A stretch of 64,000 nucleotides of DNA, taken from contig CAIOTH010000065.1 of NCBI GenBank assembly GCA_903861145.1, positions 1-64,000 of the forward strand, in the 5' to 3' direction. Position numbers and translations under genes: made by a program. This document shows positions 18,917-27,278 of the stretch, piece by piece. Position 1 is the stretch's first letter; each line of letters opens with the position of its first letter. The notes under the pieces were generated by a model that saw nothing but the letters and a program-made list of their open reading frames with translations, made no database searches and was not told where the DNA came from. Source of the stretch: an uncultured Bacteroidota bacterium (GTDB lineage Bacteria > Bacteroidota > Bacteroidia > Chitinophagales > LD1).

Positions 18917-19855
18917 TTACGCAATGTAAGTATCGCCTTCAACCATGTTAGGTATCTTTATCCAATCGTTAGGCACCACGTGGCTAAAATCTACAACCTT
19001 ACCATCAAAAGCATCTTTCTGAACATGCTCGTCAGGATTCAACCAGTATTGAGGCGCCAAAACAATTTTGTCTTTATTATCCGCAAGCTCAGCTCCCCAC
19101 CACGAAAATGTGCTGTTAGGAATAATATGAAATTTGAAATGCGTTAAAAGCCTCAAATCCTCCATGTAGTCCGGTGCGTTAAAATCCATATAAACGGTAG
19201 GCAATGTGGTTTTAAAATTCGTTTTCACCCAATTTAAATCGTCGCTAAAAATGTAAAGCTTCAAATTATTATAACGGGCGGTTAAATATTCAATACACCG
19301 TTCGTAATATTGTAATGAACAGATGTTATGTAAAGGATAAGCTAAAAAATCACCCAGCCTGAAGGAAACGGCCACCGCGTTTTCCGAACGAATTTGCTCA
19401 ATCATCTTTTTGTTTATATCCGATGGAGCATCTTTAAAAGTTAGTTGCTGTTTTGCAAAATTTTCGTGCCTTTCAAAAAATTCGCGCGATGCAAAATAGC
19501 CTTCAACATAAGTGTTGTCTAAAATTTTTGTGTAATTCAAATCAAACCGGTCAACCGGCTCAATAACCTGGGGCCTTTGGTAATAAGGCCTCAGGTGCAT
19601 CCTGTTCAAACGGTTCCATTGATATGTAATGAAATTTGAAGCGTTACAGGTAACTATGTCGTATATCTCTTTCTCGGTGGCAACCTGTAAGTTGAGGTTA
19701 AACTTATTGAGTATAAACTGGCGGTGATGCGAGTATTCGTCATACCACGATAAATCCAACTTCAATTCGGTATTCAGGCTTTTGGCTACTGACAACCCGT
19801 AAGCAACCTGGAACATTTGATTTCCCGGCCCCTGAAAAATCTTAACCACTATCAT
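18917..19855 (-). CDS. GT11 alpha-1,2-fucosyltransferase-like protein
   Basis: 312 residues. The N-terminal motif GPGNQMFQVAYG is the GT11 nucleotide-sugar loop (usually G-x-GNQ-x-FQYA). VAVSFRLGDFLAY stands where family members have HxRRGDY, keeping Arg, Gly and Asp but lacking the usual His. The C-terminal IPNSTFSWWGAEL is a diagnostic GT11 block. The expected reaction is transfer of fucose from GDP-fucose to a galactose-type acceptor in the cytosol. No GDP-fucose synthesis genes are in the window. The altered HxRRGDY motif could mean a different donor or acceptor. Confidence 0.88.
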   Translation of the reverse strand: MIVVKIFQGPGNQMFQVAYGLSVAKSLNTELKLDLSWYDEYSHHRQFILNKFNLNLQVATEKEIYDIVTCNASNFITYQWNRLNRMHLRPYYQRPQVIEPVDRFDLNYTKILDNTYVEGYFASREFFERHENFAKQQLTFKDAPSDINKKMIEQIRSENAVAVSFRLGDFLAYPLHNICSLQYYERCIEYLTARYNNLKLYIFSDDLNWVKTNFKTTLPTVYMDFNAPDYMEDLRLLTHFKFHIIPNSTFSWWGAELADNKDKIVLAPQYWLNPDEHVQKDAFDGKVVDFSHVVPNDWIKIPNMVEGDTYIA

Positions 19856-19953
19856 GCCTTACTCATTTATCAACCCAAAATCGTACCAGTCAAAACTATA
19901 TAAAATTGGCAACTGCCAAACCTTAAACTAGTATACCATGTTCAATATGGTGC

Positions 19954-19989
19954 AAAAAAAGGCCCGCTACGTTATTAGCAGGCCTTTTT
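19954..19989 (-). terminator. Terminator of the modular T9SS protein gene
   Basis: An inverted repeat (AAAAAGGCC and GGCCTTTTT around a GC/AGC-containing loop, 19955-19989) ends in a T-run on the minus strand, just downstream of the stop at 20011. Confidence 0.8.
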
Positions 19990-20010
19990 AATTAACCGGG
20001 GAAATTGAAC

Positions 20011-23010
20011 TTACTTTTTAGCCGTTTTACCGGTAAAGCTTTGCTGCCCGTCAACAATATTGAAAACATAAACGCCTTCAGGCAATTGCGTTGCAAAACG
20101 GTTGTTGCTATTTACAGCTAATGGTGCGTTTAACACTACCTGTCCGGCTATATTCATTAGTTGCAACACAGGTGCGTTTAACTTAGCATCACTAAGGTCA
20201 ACAACAAAACTATTGTTATCCCAATAAGCTTTAACAGTGCTTTCAGCAATCCCTGTAATGGCATTTGTTAAAGTAACCACTATCACTACTTCCGGTGTGT
20301 ATAAAGCCGCATTATCGGCATTCTTAATATTACAAACAACATAGTAGGTGTTAACGTTAGAGAAAACCGGAACTAAAGTATTCGCCGTTTGCGCCGGGAT
20401 AAACGATTGATACCCCGTGCCCGAAATTGCAGAAACCTGCCAGTTGTAACTTGCCGGCTGGCTTGAAGTTGCGGTAAGTAAATTACCGTTTTGATGCCTG
20501 ATTAAATGTTGTGTATCCGTAGGGCTTACTGCAACTGCAAATGGAATAACAGTAATATCAGTACTATCAGGTGTACCGTTAATTGCAGGGTTCGACGAAA
20601 CTACCCTGATACGATAGTGCGTACTACCTGCTGTTGAATTAGGAATAACCGACGCAACAGTGCCCATTGAGGATGTTGATGTTAATGTGCCAATAATAAC
20701 CGGATTACTAAAACCGCCTGCGTTATCCGAAAGCTGGGCCTGGAAAGTATTGCCGCCGTTAAACTGAACATCCGAAGTATAATTCACACTAACTGCGGCA
20801 TGAGAACTATCGGAAACCAGGAACGGTGAGCCGCTTACATTCAACGTAGTTAATGTAGTTCCGTTTGTTACTATTATTTGCACCTCGTTGCTGGTAACTG
20901 CATCGGTATATGAGTTGGTCGAAACGCAAACAACATAATAAGTACCAGGGGTAGCAAAATTAGGTGTATAGGTGTTGCCGGTTTGTGTTGGCGCAAAGTC
21001 TACATATCCACTGCCGCTAACTATGGAGTATTGCCAGTTTTGCGCACCAGTCTGCGATGGCGTAACGGTTAAAGCACTTCCATTAGTACCATACATAATG
21101 GTTTGGGTGGTGGTTGGTGCAATCGAATTATGAAATTGGTCAACCACCAGGTCGGTACCATTATCGCTGCCTAACAAAACAGGGGCAGATGATACTACCC
21201 TGATGCGGTAACCGGTACCCGCAGGTGTATTAGAAGGAATACTTGCCGTAATTGTTCCGCTATTACTAGCTGTAACGTTGCCAATATTCGTTGCGCTGGC
21301 AAATGAACCAGAGGCATCGCTCAATTGCGCGGTAAATACGTTGCCGCCGTTAAGTGCCGAGCTTACAGTATAAGGAACGGATACGCTTGCTGCCGGTGCC
21401 GTAGGACTAAACAAAAATGGTGAGCCGGTAATTGTTCCTGTTGCAAGAGTTGATGTTCCAACCGAAACCAAAACCTCATTACTTGTTGCAGTTATGCCGC
21501 TAATAACGCTTTTGCAAACCACGTAATAGCTACCAGCCGAAGCAAAGTTAGGTGTATAAGTCATTCCGGTTTGGCCGCCGATAGAAGTGTAAGGGCCGCC
21601 ACTGGTGGTACCCGAAGCCCATTGGCGCGATGCACCGTTAGGTGTTTCTGTAACGGTCAAAACATTTCCATTAACCCCTACCAAAAGGCTTTGTGCAGTT
21701 GTAGGTGCAATGCTATTGGCAACTACATTTATTTGAACCTGGTTACTGGTTGCCGACAAATTACCCGGGTAAGCCGATACACATACTACATAATAAGTAC
21801 CAGCAGTGCTAAAATTAGGTGTGTAAGTAGTAGCGGTTTGGCCACTTATTGCCGTGTAAGGGCCGCCACTTGTTGTGCTTGACTGCCATTGGCGACTGGT
21901 AGCTGTTGGGTTTTCGGTTACAGTTAATAAGGTGCCATTTGTGTTAGCCGCAATATTTTGAGTAGTTGAAGGAGCAATTGAATTACCTACTAAATCAATA
22001 GTAATGTTCGAACCATTATCGGCCGCAGTAAGCGAAGGGTGGTTTGAAACCACTCTTACTCTGTAGCCCGTTCCGGTAGCCGTTCCTGCAGGTATGGTGC
22101 CGCTAATGGTGCCCGAAGTAAGCGTGGCTAAAGTGCCAAGTGTAACAGGAGAAGTGAACGACCCGTTAGCATCGCTAAGCTGTGCAGTAACAACATTGGT
22201 TGAATCAACGGTACCGGTAAGCGTAAACGGAACACTTATGCTGGCCGAATTACCGGCGCTAACATAATAAGGGCCCGTTGCAACGTTGGTGCTTGTTGTA
22301 AGTACTGGGATATAGTATGCTAAAAAGTCATCCAGGTAAAGCGTACTGTTGGCAGAACCTCCGTTTTGATTACCGCTGGATGTGGTGGTTATTAAAATAT
22401 ACCCTGGAGTTCTACCGTCAACATAAACAAAAGGCACAGCAACTCTATTCCAACCACCAGTACTACTTGATGCGGCCCCTTGCCATAAGGCCCGAGAAAC
22501 AATGTTTGCAGTACAAACAGGGTGGTTTGTATTATAAGGAGTTTCAGGAGCATACGCGTTATTAACATGCAAACGAGCTTCAACAGTTGGGTAATCGTTG
22601 CTTACCGAAGTATATTGATACCAAAATATCAAACTATCCGGCCGACCAGTAAAAGAAGAGATAAAGCCTGTTTGCGCTACGGAATCACTTATGTAACCAT
22701 CAAGCTTATTAGTTGCTGGGGCATTTACCCGTCCTGTTGTTAGAGACCCGTTAACAACTGTACCGAAATAGGTACTCGATACCACTTTGGCCGAATAATT
22801 ACCACTATGTGCCGTGGTACTCTGAAAACAGGTTTGCGGCCCTAAATTAGCGAAACCAGTACCTGACTTGTTCGAGTTCCAGCTAACGGGTTCTATATTA
22901 GCGCCGGAGTTTTCCCAGCTTTCAAAACTAGCATTAGGAATAGCCGTTTGAGCGAATGAAGAAGCGACCAGCGTTAAAAGAAATAGGGTTGTTGTAAATA
23001 TTCTGTTCAT
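20011..23010 (-). CDS. T9SS-exported modular adhesin-like protein with alternating Ig-like repeats
   Basis: 999 residues from ATG 23010. The longer frame to 23079 is rejected because the signal peptide MNRIFTTTLFLLTLVASSFAQ begins here. The first ~240 residues (IPNASFESWENSG...) resemble PCMD-type putative carbohydrate-binding domains. Two kinds of ~90-100-residue module then alternate in the order A-B-B-A-B-A-B. A modules carry TAQLSDAxGSF and GYRIRVVSS; B modules carry NSIAPTTTQ and TPNFxxxGTYYVVC. A T9SS sorting domain closes the protein (LMNIAGQVVLNAPL...LPEGVYVFNIV). It should be a surface or secreted filament-like binding protein; the ligand is unknown. Confidence 0.9.
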   Translation of the reverse strand: MNRIFTTTLFLLTLVASSFAQTAIPNASFESWENSGANIEPVSWNSNKSGTGFANLGPQTCFQSTTAHSGNYSAKVVSSTYFGTVVNGSLTTGRVNAPATNKLDGYISDSVAQTGFISSFTGRPDSLIFWYQYTSVSNDYPTVEARLHVNNAYAPETPYNTNHPVCTANIVSRALWQGAASSSTGGWNRVAVPFVYVDGRTPGYILITTTSSGNQNGGSANSTLYLDDFLAYYIPVLTTSTNVATGPYYVSAGNSASISVPFTLTGTVDSTNVVTAQLSDANGSFTSPVTLGTLATLTSGTISGTIPAGTATGTGYRVRVVSNHPSLTAADNGSNITIDLVGNSIAPSTTQNIAANTNGTLLTVTENPTATSRQWQSSTTSGGPYTAISGQTATTYTPNFSTAGTYYVVCVSAYPGNLSATSNQVQINVVANSIAPTTAQSLLVGVNGNVLTVTETPNGASRQWASGTTSGGPYTSIGGQTGMTYTPNFASAGSYYVVCKSVISGITATSNEVLVSVGTSTLATGTITGSPFLFSPTAPAASVSVPYTVSSALNGGNVFTAQLSDASGSFASATNIGNVTASNSGTITASIPSNTPAGTGYRIRVVSSAPVLLGSDNGTDLVVDQFHNSIAPTTTQTIMYGTNGSALTVTPSQTGAQNWQYSIVSGSGYVDFAPTQTGNTYTPNFATPGTYYVVCVSTNSYTDAVTSNEVQIIVTNGTTLTTLNVSGSPFLVSDSSHAAVSVNYTSDVQFNGGNTFQAQLSDNAGGFSNPVIIGTLTSTSSMGTVASVIPNSTAGSTHYRIRVVSSNPAINGTPDSTDITVIPFAVAVSPTDTQHLIRHQNGNLLTATSSQPASYNWQVSAISGTGYQSFIPAQTANTLVPVFSNVNTYYVVCNIKNADNAALYTPEVVIVVTLTNAITGIAESTVKAYWDNNSFVVDLSDAKLNAPVLQLMNIAGQVVLNAPLAVNSNNRFATQLPEGVYVFNIVDGQQSFTGKTAKK

Positions 23011-23050
23011 AGGGGTTTTGAATTTGTAAAAGCCTTTAAAATTTCGGAGC

Positions 23051-23079
23051 GAAAAATACGCAAGTATTTTTAAATGCAA
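23051..23079 (-). promoter_or_regulatory. Promoter of the modular T9SS protein
   Basis: On the minus strand: TTG (23077-23079), 18-bp spacer, then TATTTTTC (23051-23058), one mismatch from TAnnTTTG, about 40 bp before the ATG at 23010. Confidence 0.6.
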
Positions 23080-23280
23080 AATCCGTTATGCACAAACGGG
23101 CATGGCCACCGCTATTTACAATAATGTTTTCCACAAAGCTTCAAATTTCCCGTTCAATATAAGTTTTCATCTAATAACAACAATAAATTGATAATCAAGT
23201 AATTAAATGCATTTCAACAAAAATAAATCAATGTGGTTTCCAACACATTCAAATCAGGCATTATCTAACCACTCATTCTC

Positions 23281-23314
23281 TTAACCTTAGCTTAACACAG
23301 AGGTAATATATTAG
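23281..23314 (+). promoter_or_regulatory. Candidate Pho box and promoter of the DUF47-PiT operon
   Basis: Two hexamers, TTAACC (23281-23286) and TTAACA (23292-23297), are 11 bp apart. TATATTAG at 23307-23314 is one mismatch from the -7 consensus. The decamer CTTAACACAG and its distance to the start codon are identical at the pst operon (37.77 kb). Direct repeats with 11-bp period are the design of the B. subtilis PhoP box; here the reading is an inference. Confidence 0.65.
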
Positions 23315-23337
23315 CGCCCTTAAATAACCCTACCCTT

Positions 23338-23982
23338 ATGCCGCTCAGCAAGATATTTAGCTTCCTCATTCCACAAGACAAGAATTTTTTCCGACTATTT
23401 GCCTTATCCTCCAACAACCTGGTTGATATTTCGAAAGTATTCAGCGAAATGGTAAATGCCCCACTCGAGCGCCGTCCCGAGCTGCTAAAAAAGATATCAG
23501 ACCTGGAGCACGTGGGCGACGATTATACCCACCAGATATTTACCGAACTAAGCTCAAACTTCATTACCCCCTTCGACCGCGAGGATATATCGTACCTGGC
23601 CTCTTCGCTCGATGACATTGTTGATTACATACACGGCTCGGCCAAAAGGCTTGATACCTATAAACTAGGCGAGGCTTCGCAAGCCATGAAGAAGTTGAGC
23701 GAGATAATTGAAAACTCGGCCAAAGAAATTCACGTTGCGGTTGCCCACCTTAAGGATATGAATAACGTAGTGCGCCTGCGCGAAGCCATCGTTCGCATTA
23801 ACAGCCTCGAAAACCACGCCGACGACATTTTTGATAACGCCATCGCCGATTTGTTCGAAACTGAAAAGGACGCCATAAAGCTGATGAAGATAAAAGAGGT
23901 GCTTTCGAACATGGAAACAGCCACCGATAAGTGCGAAGACGTTGCCAATGTAATTGAAACCATCATTGTAAAAAACACCTAA
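23338..23982 (+). CDS. DUF47 family PhoU-like phosphate transport regulator
   Basis: 214 residues, all helical, with the DUF47/PhoU-like pattern of paired acidic helices (LEHVGDDYTHQIF, NSLENHADDIFDNA, METATDKCEDVANVIE). Such proteins are usually encoded next to PiT phosphate permeases and are thought to modulate them, with the acidic clusters binding metal. The PiT gene follows 44 bp downstream, which fits this pairing. The promoter carries the candidate Pho box shared with the pst operon, so expression under phosphate limitation is likely. Confidence 0.92.
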   Translation: MPLSKIFSFLIPQDKNFFRLFALSSNNLVDISKVFSEMVNAPLERRPELLKKISDLEHVGDDYTHQIFTELSSNFITPFDREDISYLASSLDDIVDYIHGSAKRLDTYKLGEASQAMKKLSEIIENSAKEIHVAVAHLKDMNNVVRLREAIVRINSLENHADDIFDNAIADLFETEKDAIKLMKIKEVLSNMETATDKCEDVANVIETIIVKNT

Positions 23983-24026
23983 GCTCAAAGGCATTTTTAC
24001 CCGAGTAATCGAACCAAAAACAATTT

Positions 24027-25022
24027 ATGTCTGAATTTTTAATTGCCGTAATAGCGCTTGCCATTCTTTTCGATTTTATCAATGGCTTTCACGATTCAGC
24101 CAACTCAATAGCTACCGTGGTTTCAACCCGGGTGCTTACGCCTTTCCAGGCCGTTGTTTGGGCCGCATTCTTCAACTTTGTGGCGTTTAAATTAATGCCG
24201 GCGCATAAGGTAGCTGCAACAGTAGGTGGTATTGGCAAAACCGAAATTGTAACCCTTACCGTGCTTGCCGGTGGTATTAGCGGTGCCATTATATGGAACC
24301 TGTTTACCTGGTGGAAAGGTATACCTACAAGTTCATCGCACGCCCTTTTGGGGGGCTTTGCCGGTGCGACTATTGCCAAGGCGGGTTTCGGGGCAATTAA
24401 TATGGATAAAATTTCGAGCACACTTTTATTTATACCCCTGGCCCCTATTATTGGTATGGCGGTAGCGTTTACCATATCCGTTATAGTCATTAACCTCTGT
24501 AAAAACTTCTCGTACTCCAAAGTCGATAAACACTTTAGAAGTTTGCAGCTGGTTTCCAGCGCTCTTTACTCGGTAGGCCACGGCTCGAACGATGCTCAAA
24601 AATCAATGGGCCTTATTTGGGTGGCACTTATTATAACAGGCCATGTAGATAAAAACGGAACCCTACCATCGTGGGTGGCACTATCATGCTTTTCGGCTAT
24701 GGGTTTAGGTACCCTGCTTGGCGGCTGGAGGATTGTAAAAACCATGGGCCAAAAAATTACCAAACTAAAACCATTTGAAGGCTTTTGTGCTGAAACAGCA
24801 GGTGCGGTTACGCTATTTGGTACCGCAGCCTTGGGCATTCCGGTTTCAACCACCCACACAATCACAGGCTCTATTATGGGTGCCGGTATGACCAAGGGCC
24901 TAAACGCCGTTAAATGGGGCGTAGCCGGCAATATCATCATTGCCTGGATAGTTACTATACCGGCGTCTGCACTAATGGGGGCTGCATTTTACTTTGTGTT
25001 GAAACAGTTTGTCGGGGCCTAA
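24027..25022 (+). CDS. PiT family inorganic phosphate transporter
   Basis: 331 residues with about eight to ten membrane helices. Both halves carry the inverted PiT signature: INGFHDSANSIATVVSTR near residue 20 and VGHGSNDAQKSMGLIW near residue 190. PiT proteins take up phosphate, often as a metal-phosphate complex, driven by a proton or sodium gradient across the inner membrane. It is cotranscribed with the DUF47 gene and ended by a terminator. A separate high-affinity Pst operon lies 13 kb downstream. Confidence 0.94.
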   Translation: MSEFLIAVIALAILFDFINGFHDSANSIATVVSTRVLTPFQAVVWAAFFNFVAFKLMPAHKVAATVGGIGKTEIVTLTVLAGGISGAIIWNLFTWWKGIPTSSSHALLGGFAGATIAKAGFGAINMDKISSTLLFIPLAPIIGMAVAFTISVIVINLCKNFSYSKVDKHFRSLQLVSSALYSVGHGSNDAQKSMGLIWVALIITGHVDKNGTLPSWVALSCFSAMGLGTLLGGWRIVKTMGQKITKLKPFEGFCAETAGAVTLFGTAALGIPVSTTHTITGSIMGAGMTKGLNAVKWGVAGNIIIAWIVTIPASALMGAAFYFVLKQFVGA

Positions 25023-25042
25023 CCACAAACGCGTACAAACAA

Positions 25043-25071
25043 AAAAGTGTAACCCACGGGATTACACTTTT
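25043..25071. terminator. Terminator after the PiT gene, probably bidirectional
   Basis: Stem AAAAGTGTAA (25043-25052) with TTACACTTTT (25062-25071) around a 9-nt loop. The T-run is present on both strands. It lies between the convergent PiT gene and the XRE gene ending at 25105. Confidence 0.85.
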
Positions 25072-25104
25072 CATTCAATACCATATTAAATGGCCTATAA
25101 TACT

Positions 25105-25428
25105 TTAGCTGGCCTGTTTTAGAGTCAAATCCTCATATTTCTGCAGGCGGTTGCGCAGTCTTTTATAATCCTCAAATATTACGGAGTAATTAAGTTGTTG
25201 GAATATTTCCATATTCTCGGCATTAACCGGTATATCTTCAGCCATCAAAAAAGTAAGCTGAATTTTCATAACGCTGCAAAATCTTTCCAGCGTTTCAAGC
25301 TTAATATTACACGATTTGGTTTCGAGCCAGCTATAAGCTTGTTGGGTTATGCCCATTTCGTGGGCCACCGATAGCTGTTTAAGGCCTCTAAACTCTCTTA
25401 TTTTACGAATACGTTCATGTAATAGCAT
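25105..25428 (-). CDS. XRE-family helix-turn-helix regulator, paralogue A
   Basis: 107 residues. An HTH of the Cro/CI type occupies residues 6-60 (IRKIREFRGLKQLSVAHEMGITQQAYSWLET). The C-terminal ~45 residues (about 63-107) have no known domain and are shared with the neighbour at 25669-25992. The two proteins align end to end without gaps, for example QQAYSWLETKS and the C-terminal ENMExFxxLNYSVxFExYKxLxN. It probably binds DNA as a dimer. Its target is not evident; the hairpin array at 26.3-26.8 kb is the nearest unusual DNA. Confidence 0.9.
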   Translation of the reverse strand: MLLHERIRKIREFRGLKQLSVAHEMGITQQAYSWLETKSCNIKLETLERFCSVMKIQLTFLMAEDIPVNAENMEIFQQLNYSVIFEDYKRLRNRLQKYEDLTLKQAS

Positions 25429-25616
25429 ATGGTCAGGGTTTTGATTAATTCAAAATTTAAGAGTTGTAAAAAGATTTCGCTGCTTTAACCATTGCAAGGT
25501 ACAACCAAATCAAAAATCCTGTTTAAAACATGTATACAAAATACAAAGCCTAATATGTTGGCTGTCTTATTAATTGTACTTTAGGCAAATAACCGGCGCA
25601 TGAGGCAAGGGCATAA

Positions 25617-25649
25617 AAAATCCCGAACCGGCAACCGGAACGGGATTTT
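25617..25649 (-). terminator. Terminator of XRE paralogue B
   Basis: Stem AAAATCCCG (25617-25625) and CGGGATTTT (25641-25649), with a further CCGG-containing loop pairing, directly after the stop at 25669 on the minus strand. Confidence 0.85.
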
Positions 25650-25668
25650 GGGATTATTAGTTGACTGT

Positions 25669-25992
25669 TTAAACAGCTTTTCTAAGTATCAGTTCTTCGT
25701 AAGTTTCTATTTTGTTTTTGAGTTTTTTGTATTCCTCAAAAACTACCGAGTAGTTCAGTTTTTCAAACATCTCCATATTCTCATTGTTAACCGGAATATC
25801 CGTTGCCATTAAAAAGGGGAGATCAACTTTCATTACGTCGCAAAACCGTTTAAGTGTTTCCACCTTTATATTACCCGACTTTGTTTCAAGCCAGCTGTAA
25901 GCCTGCTGAGTAATGTTCATCTCGGAAGCAACAGCCACTTGCTTAAGCCCACGGTATTCACGAATTTTTCTAATGCGTTCAGATAGTGACAT
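25669..25992 (-). CDS. XRE-family helix-turn-helix regulator, paralogue B
   Basis: 107 residues, the same length and layout as the gene at 25105-25428: HTH in residues 6-60 (IREYRGLKQVAVASEMNITQQAYSWLET) and a shared C-terminal extension of unknown fold. The pair looks like a local duplication in which each copy kept its own terminator. It is the first gene downstream, in the minus direction, of the hairpin array. Whether it controls that array or is read through from it cannot be told from sequence. Confidence 0.9.
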   Translation of the reverse strand: MSLSERIRKIREYRGLKQVAVASEMNITQQAYSWLETKSGNIKVETLKRFCDVMKVDLPFLMATDIPVNNENMEMFEKLNYSVVFEEYKKLKNKIETYEELILRKAV

Positions 25993-26277
25993 AGATTTTC
26001 ATTTAGTTGTTAACGCTTCATTTAAGCCTACATTTCAATTTATAATGTATAGAGGGATATACGGTGCTGTTAGGTATATGTTTCACTTTTTCAGCAGATA
26101 TTCCATTTTTTCTGCTTCAATCCGCCAATCACTACAAAAGAAACTTGTAGAAGTGCTCTAAACATCAACACTTTACGCAATTATTAAAACAAGCTTGTGG
26201 CAAAAGCGAAGGTTAGTGTCGGCAATTCAACCTGGCAATAAAGACAGGTTGAAAAATTTACACCCCCTTACATAAAA

Positions 26278-26357
26278 AAAGCGGCAAAGAAACCAGCAAG
26301 CTGACCCTGCTCTTTCTATGCCGCACATTTAATTAATAACCCAAAAAAGATTCAAAG
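26278..26357 (-). repeat. Diverged unit 0 of the hairpin array, possible small RNA
   Basis: On the minus strand a T-rich start followed by GGGTTATTAATTAA resembles the 5' half of the other units. It runs into a long interrupted hairpin (GCGGCA...TGCCGC with inner AGAAA/TTTCT pairing) and seven Ts, a strong terminator. The similarity to the other units is weak, so membership is tentative. Confidence 0.45.
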
Positions 26358-26407
26358 CCGAATCTTTTATCTTAATGCCCCTGAGGCCTGAATTTTAAAA
26401 AGAGGCA

Positions 26408-26467
26408 GGTGGCGTTGCCACCACCCACCTTCCGACTTGTTCACCCATGAACAACCCATAAAAAATT
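26408..26467 (-). repeat. Unit 1 of the hairpin array, possible small RNA
   Basis: The 5' half on the minus strand (T-run, ATGGG, then the palindrome TTGTTCATGGGTGAACAA) matches units 2 and 3. The 3' half has a different terminator: stem GGTGGC/GCCACC (26408-26422) followed by TCTTTTT. A conserved head with an unrelated terminator argues that the head is the part under selection. Confidence 0.6.
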
Positions 26468-26532
26468 TAACCCTGATTACCTGCTCTATATTCTATTCAA
26501 TAATCTATTAAACCTTAATCCAACTCTACACT

Positions 26533-26612
26533 AAAAACAACAGAGGGGCGGCAACAGATACATTGCCGCCCTTGTTGTTTTGTTCACCCATGAACAACCC
26601 ATAAAAAGTTTG
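26533..26612 (-). repeat. Unit 2 of the hairpin array, 80-bp element
   Basis: This segment matches unit 3 at 78 of 80 positions, and both differences lie in the hairpin loop. On the minus strand it begins CAAACTTTTTATGGG, contains the 7-bp palindrome TTGTTCA/TGAACAA and a GC-rich hairpin (GGGCGGCAA/TTGCCGCCC), and ends exactly in TTTTT. Identity stops at both ends, as if the transcript itself were conserved. Confidence 0.75.
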
Positions 26613-26677
26613 TAGCCGATATCAATGATTTATATTTTGTTCTACTACTATTCAACTTTACTTATTACTTTCTATTG

Positions 26678-26757
26678 AAAAACAACAGAGGGGCGGCAAC
26701 GGACACATTGCCGCCCTTGTTGTTTTGTTCACCCATGAACAACCCATAAAAAGTTTG
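26678..26757 (-). repeat. Unit 3 of the hairpin array, 80-bp element
   Basis: Direct copy of unit 2, starting 145 bp further on. The spacers between units are AT-rich and not conserved. An overlapping mini-ORF on the minus strand starts MGCSWVNK in units 1, 2 and 3 and then diverges over the hairpin, so a leader peptide cannot be excluded. No clear TAnnTTTG element was found before the units. Confidence 0.75.
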
Positions 26758-26861
26758 AATTCTGAATTTGCATCACCTTAAATTTTTAAACTGAAAGGTT
26801 ATAAGCGCGCGTAAACACACACGTGTGGAATGCAAAAGTCCACATCAATAAATTTGGGGTA

Positions 26862-27278
26862 TCAGATAAGGAAAACCTGGATTAAGCGATAAAGCTTAAA
26901 AAGGGCATCAGCCACATGTAACCGGCAGAAGCCGGTACCAAAAAGATGAAATACGGTTGTTACTTCTGAAAAGGAATAAGCCGAAACCGTTTCGGTTTCG
27001 TTGATTGCCGGAGCTGTAACAGCACAAACCCTACCTAAATCTTTACCTTGCTTAATAAGCATTGTATAATAAGTAACCGCCGGATGATTAGGTGGCTGGG
27101 GGTTTTGCTTTTTTTGATGATGGGTAAATAACGGCTTAAAGGTGTTGTCGACATTATGCGCCGGCGTAGCCTGCATTAAAGCCTGGAAGAAAACCAGGTG
27201 CAGCGCATACACTCCCAAAAGCGCAATGGCCTTGCGAATGGATTTTGCAGATAATGGGATGATTCGAGACAGGTTCAT
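26862..27278 (-). CDS. Small membrane protein, FKLYRL-VFLI family, member 1
   Basis: 138 residues, no known domain. One hydrophobic segment near residues 15-37 (AIALLGVYALHLVFFQALMQA) is followed by a polar stretch and the C-terminus FKLYRLIQVFLI. The gene at 34062-34424 has the same plan (VLHVTFFDALMA and FKLYRLYRVFLI at the very end), so the two are paralogues. They flank the RND efflux operon on either side in the same orientation. Function is unknown; a role linked to envelope stress or to the pump is only positional inference. Confidence 0.72.
   Translation of the reverse strand: MNLSRIIPLSAKSIRKAIALLGVYALHLVFFQALMQATPAHNVDNTFKPLFTHHQKKQNPQPPNHPAVTYYTMLIKQGKDLGRVCAVTAPAINETETVSAYSFSEVTTVFHLFGTGFCRLHVADALFKLYRLIQVFLI

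Larger units (their letters stand above)
25993..26861. other. Long intergenic region with a tandem hairpin array
   Basis: 869 bp without a conventional gene. It holds four related hairpin-bearing units (26278-26757, listed separately) and a further perfect 9-bp stem-loop, TTCAACCTG/CAGGTTGAA (26226-26253), which has no T-run. The 26758-26861 part next to the small membrane protein gene shows no further structure that I can see. Confidence 0.8.

Noticed and set aside
26400-26760. Possible CRISPR array
   Set aside because: Only two near-identical 80-bp units and two diverged ones, each with its own terminator hairpin. Repeat length and number do not fit CRISPR, and no cas gene is present.
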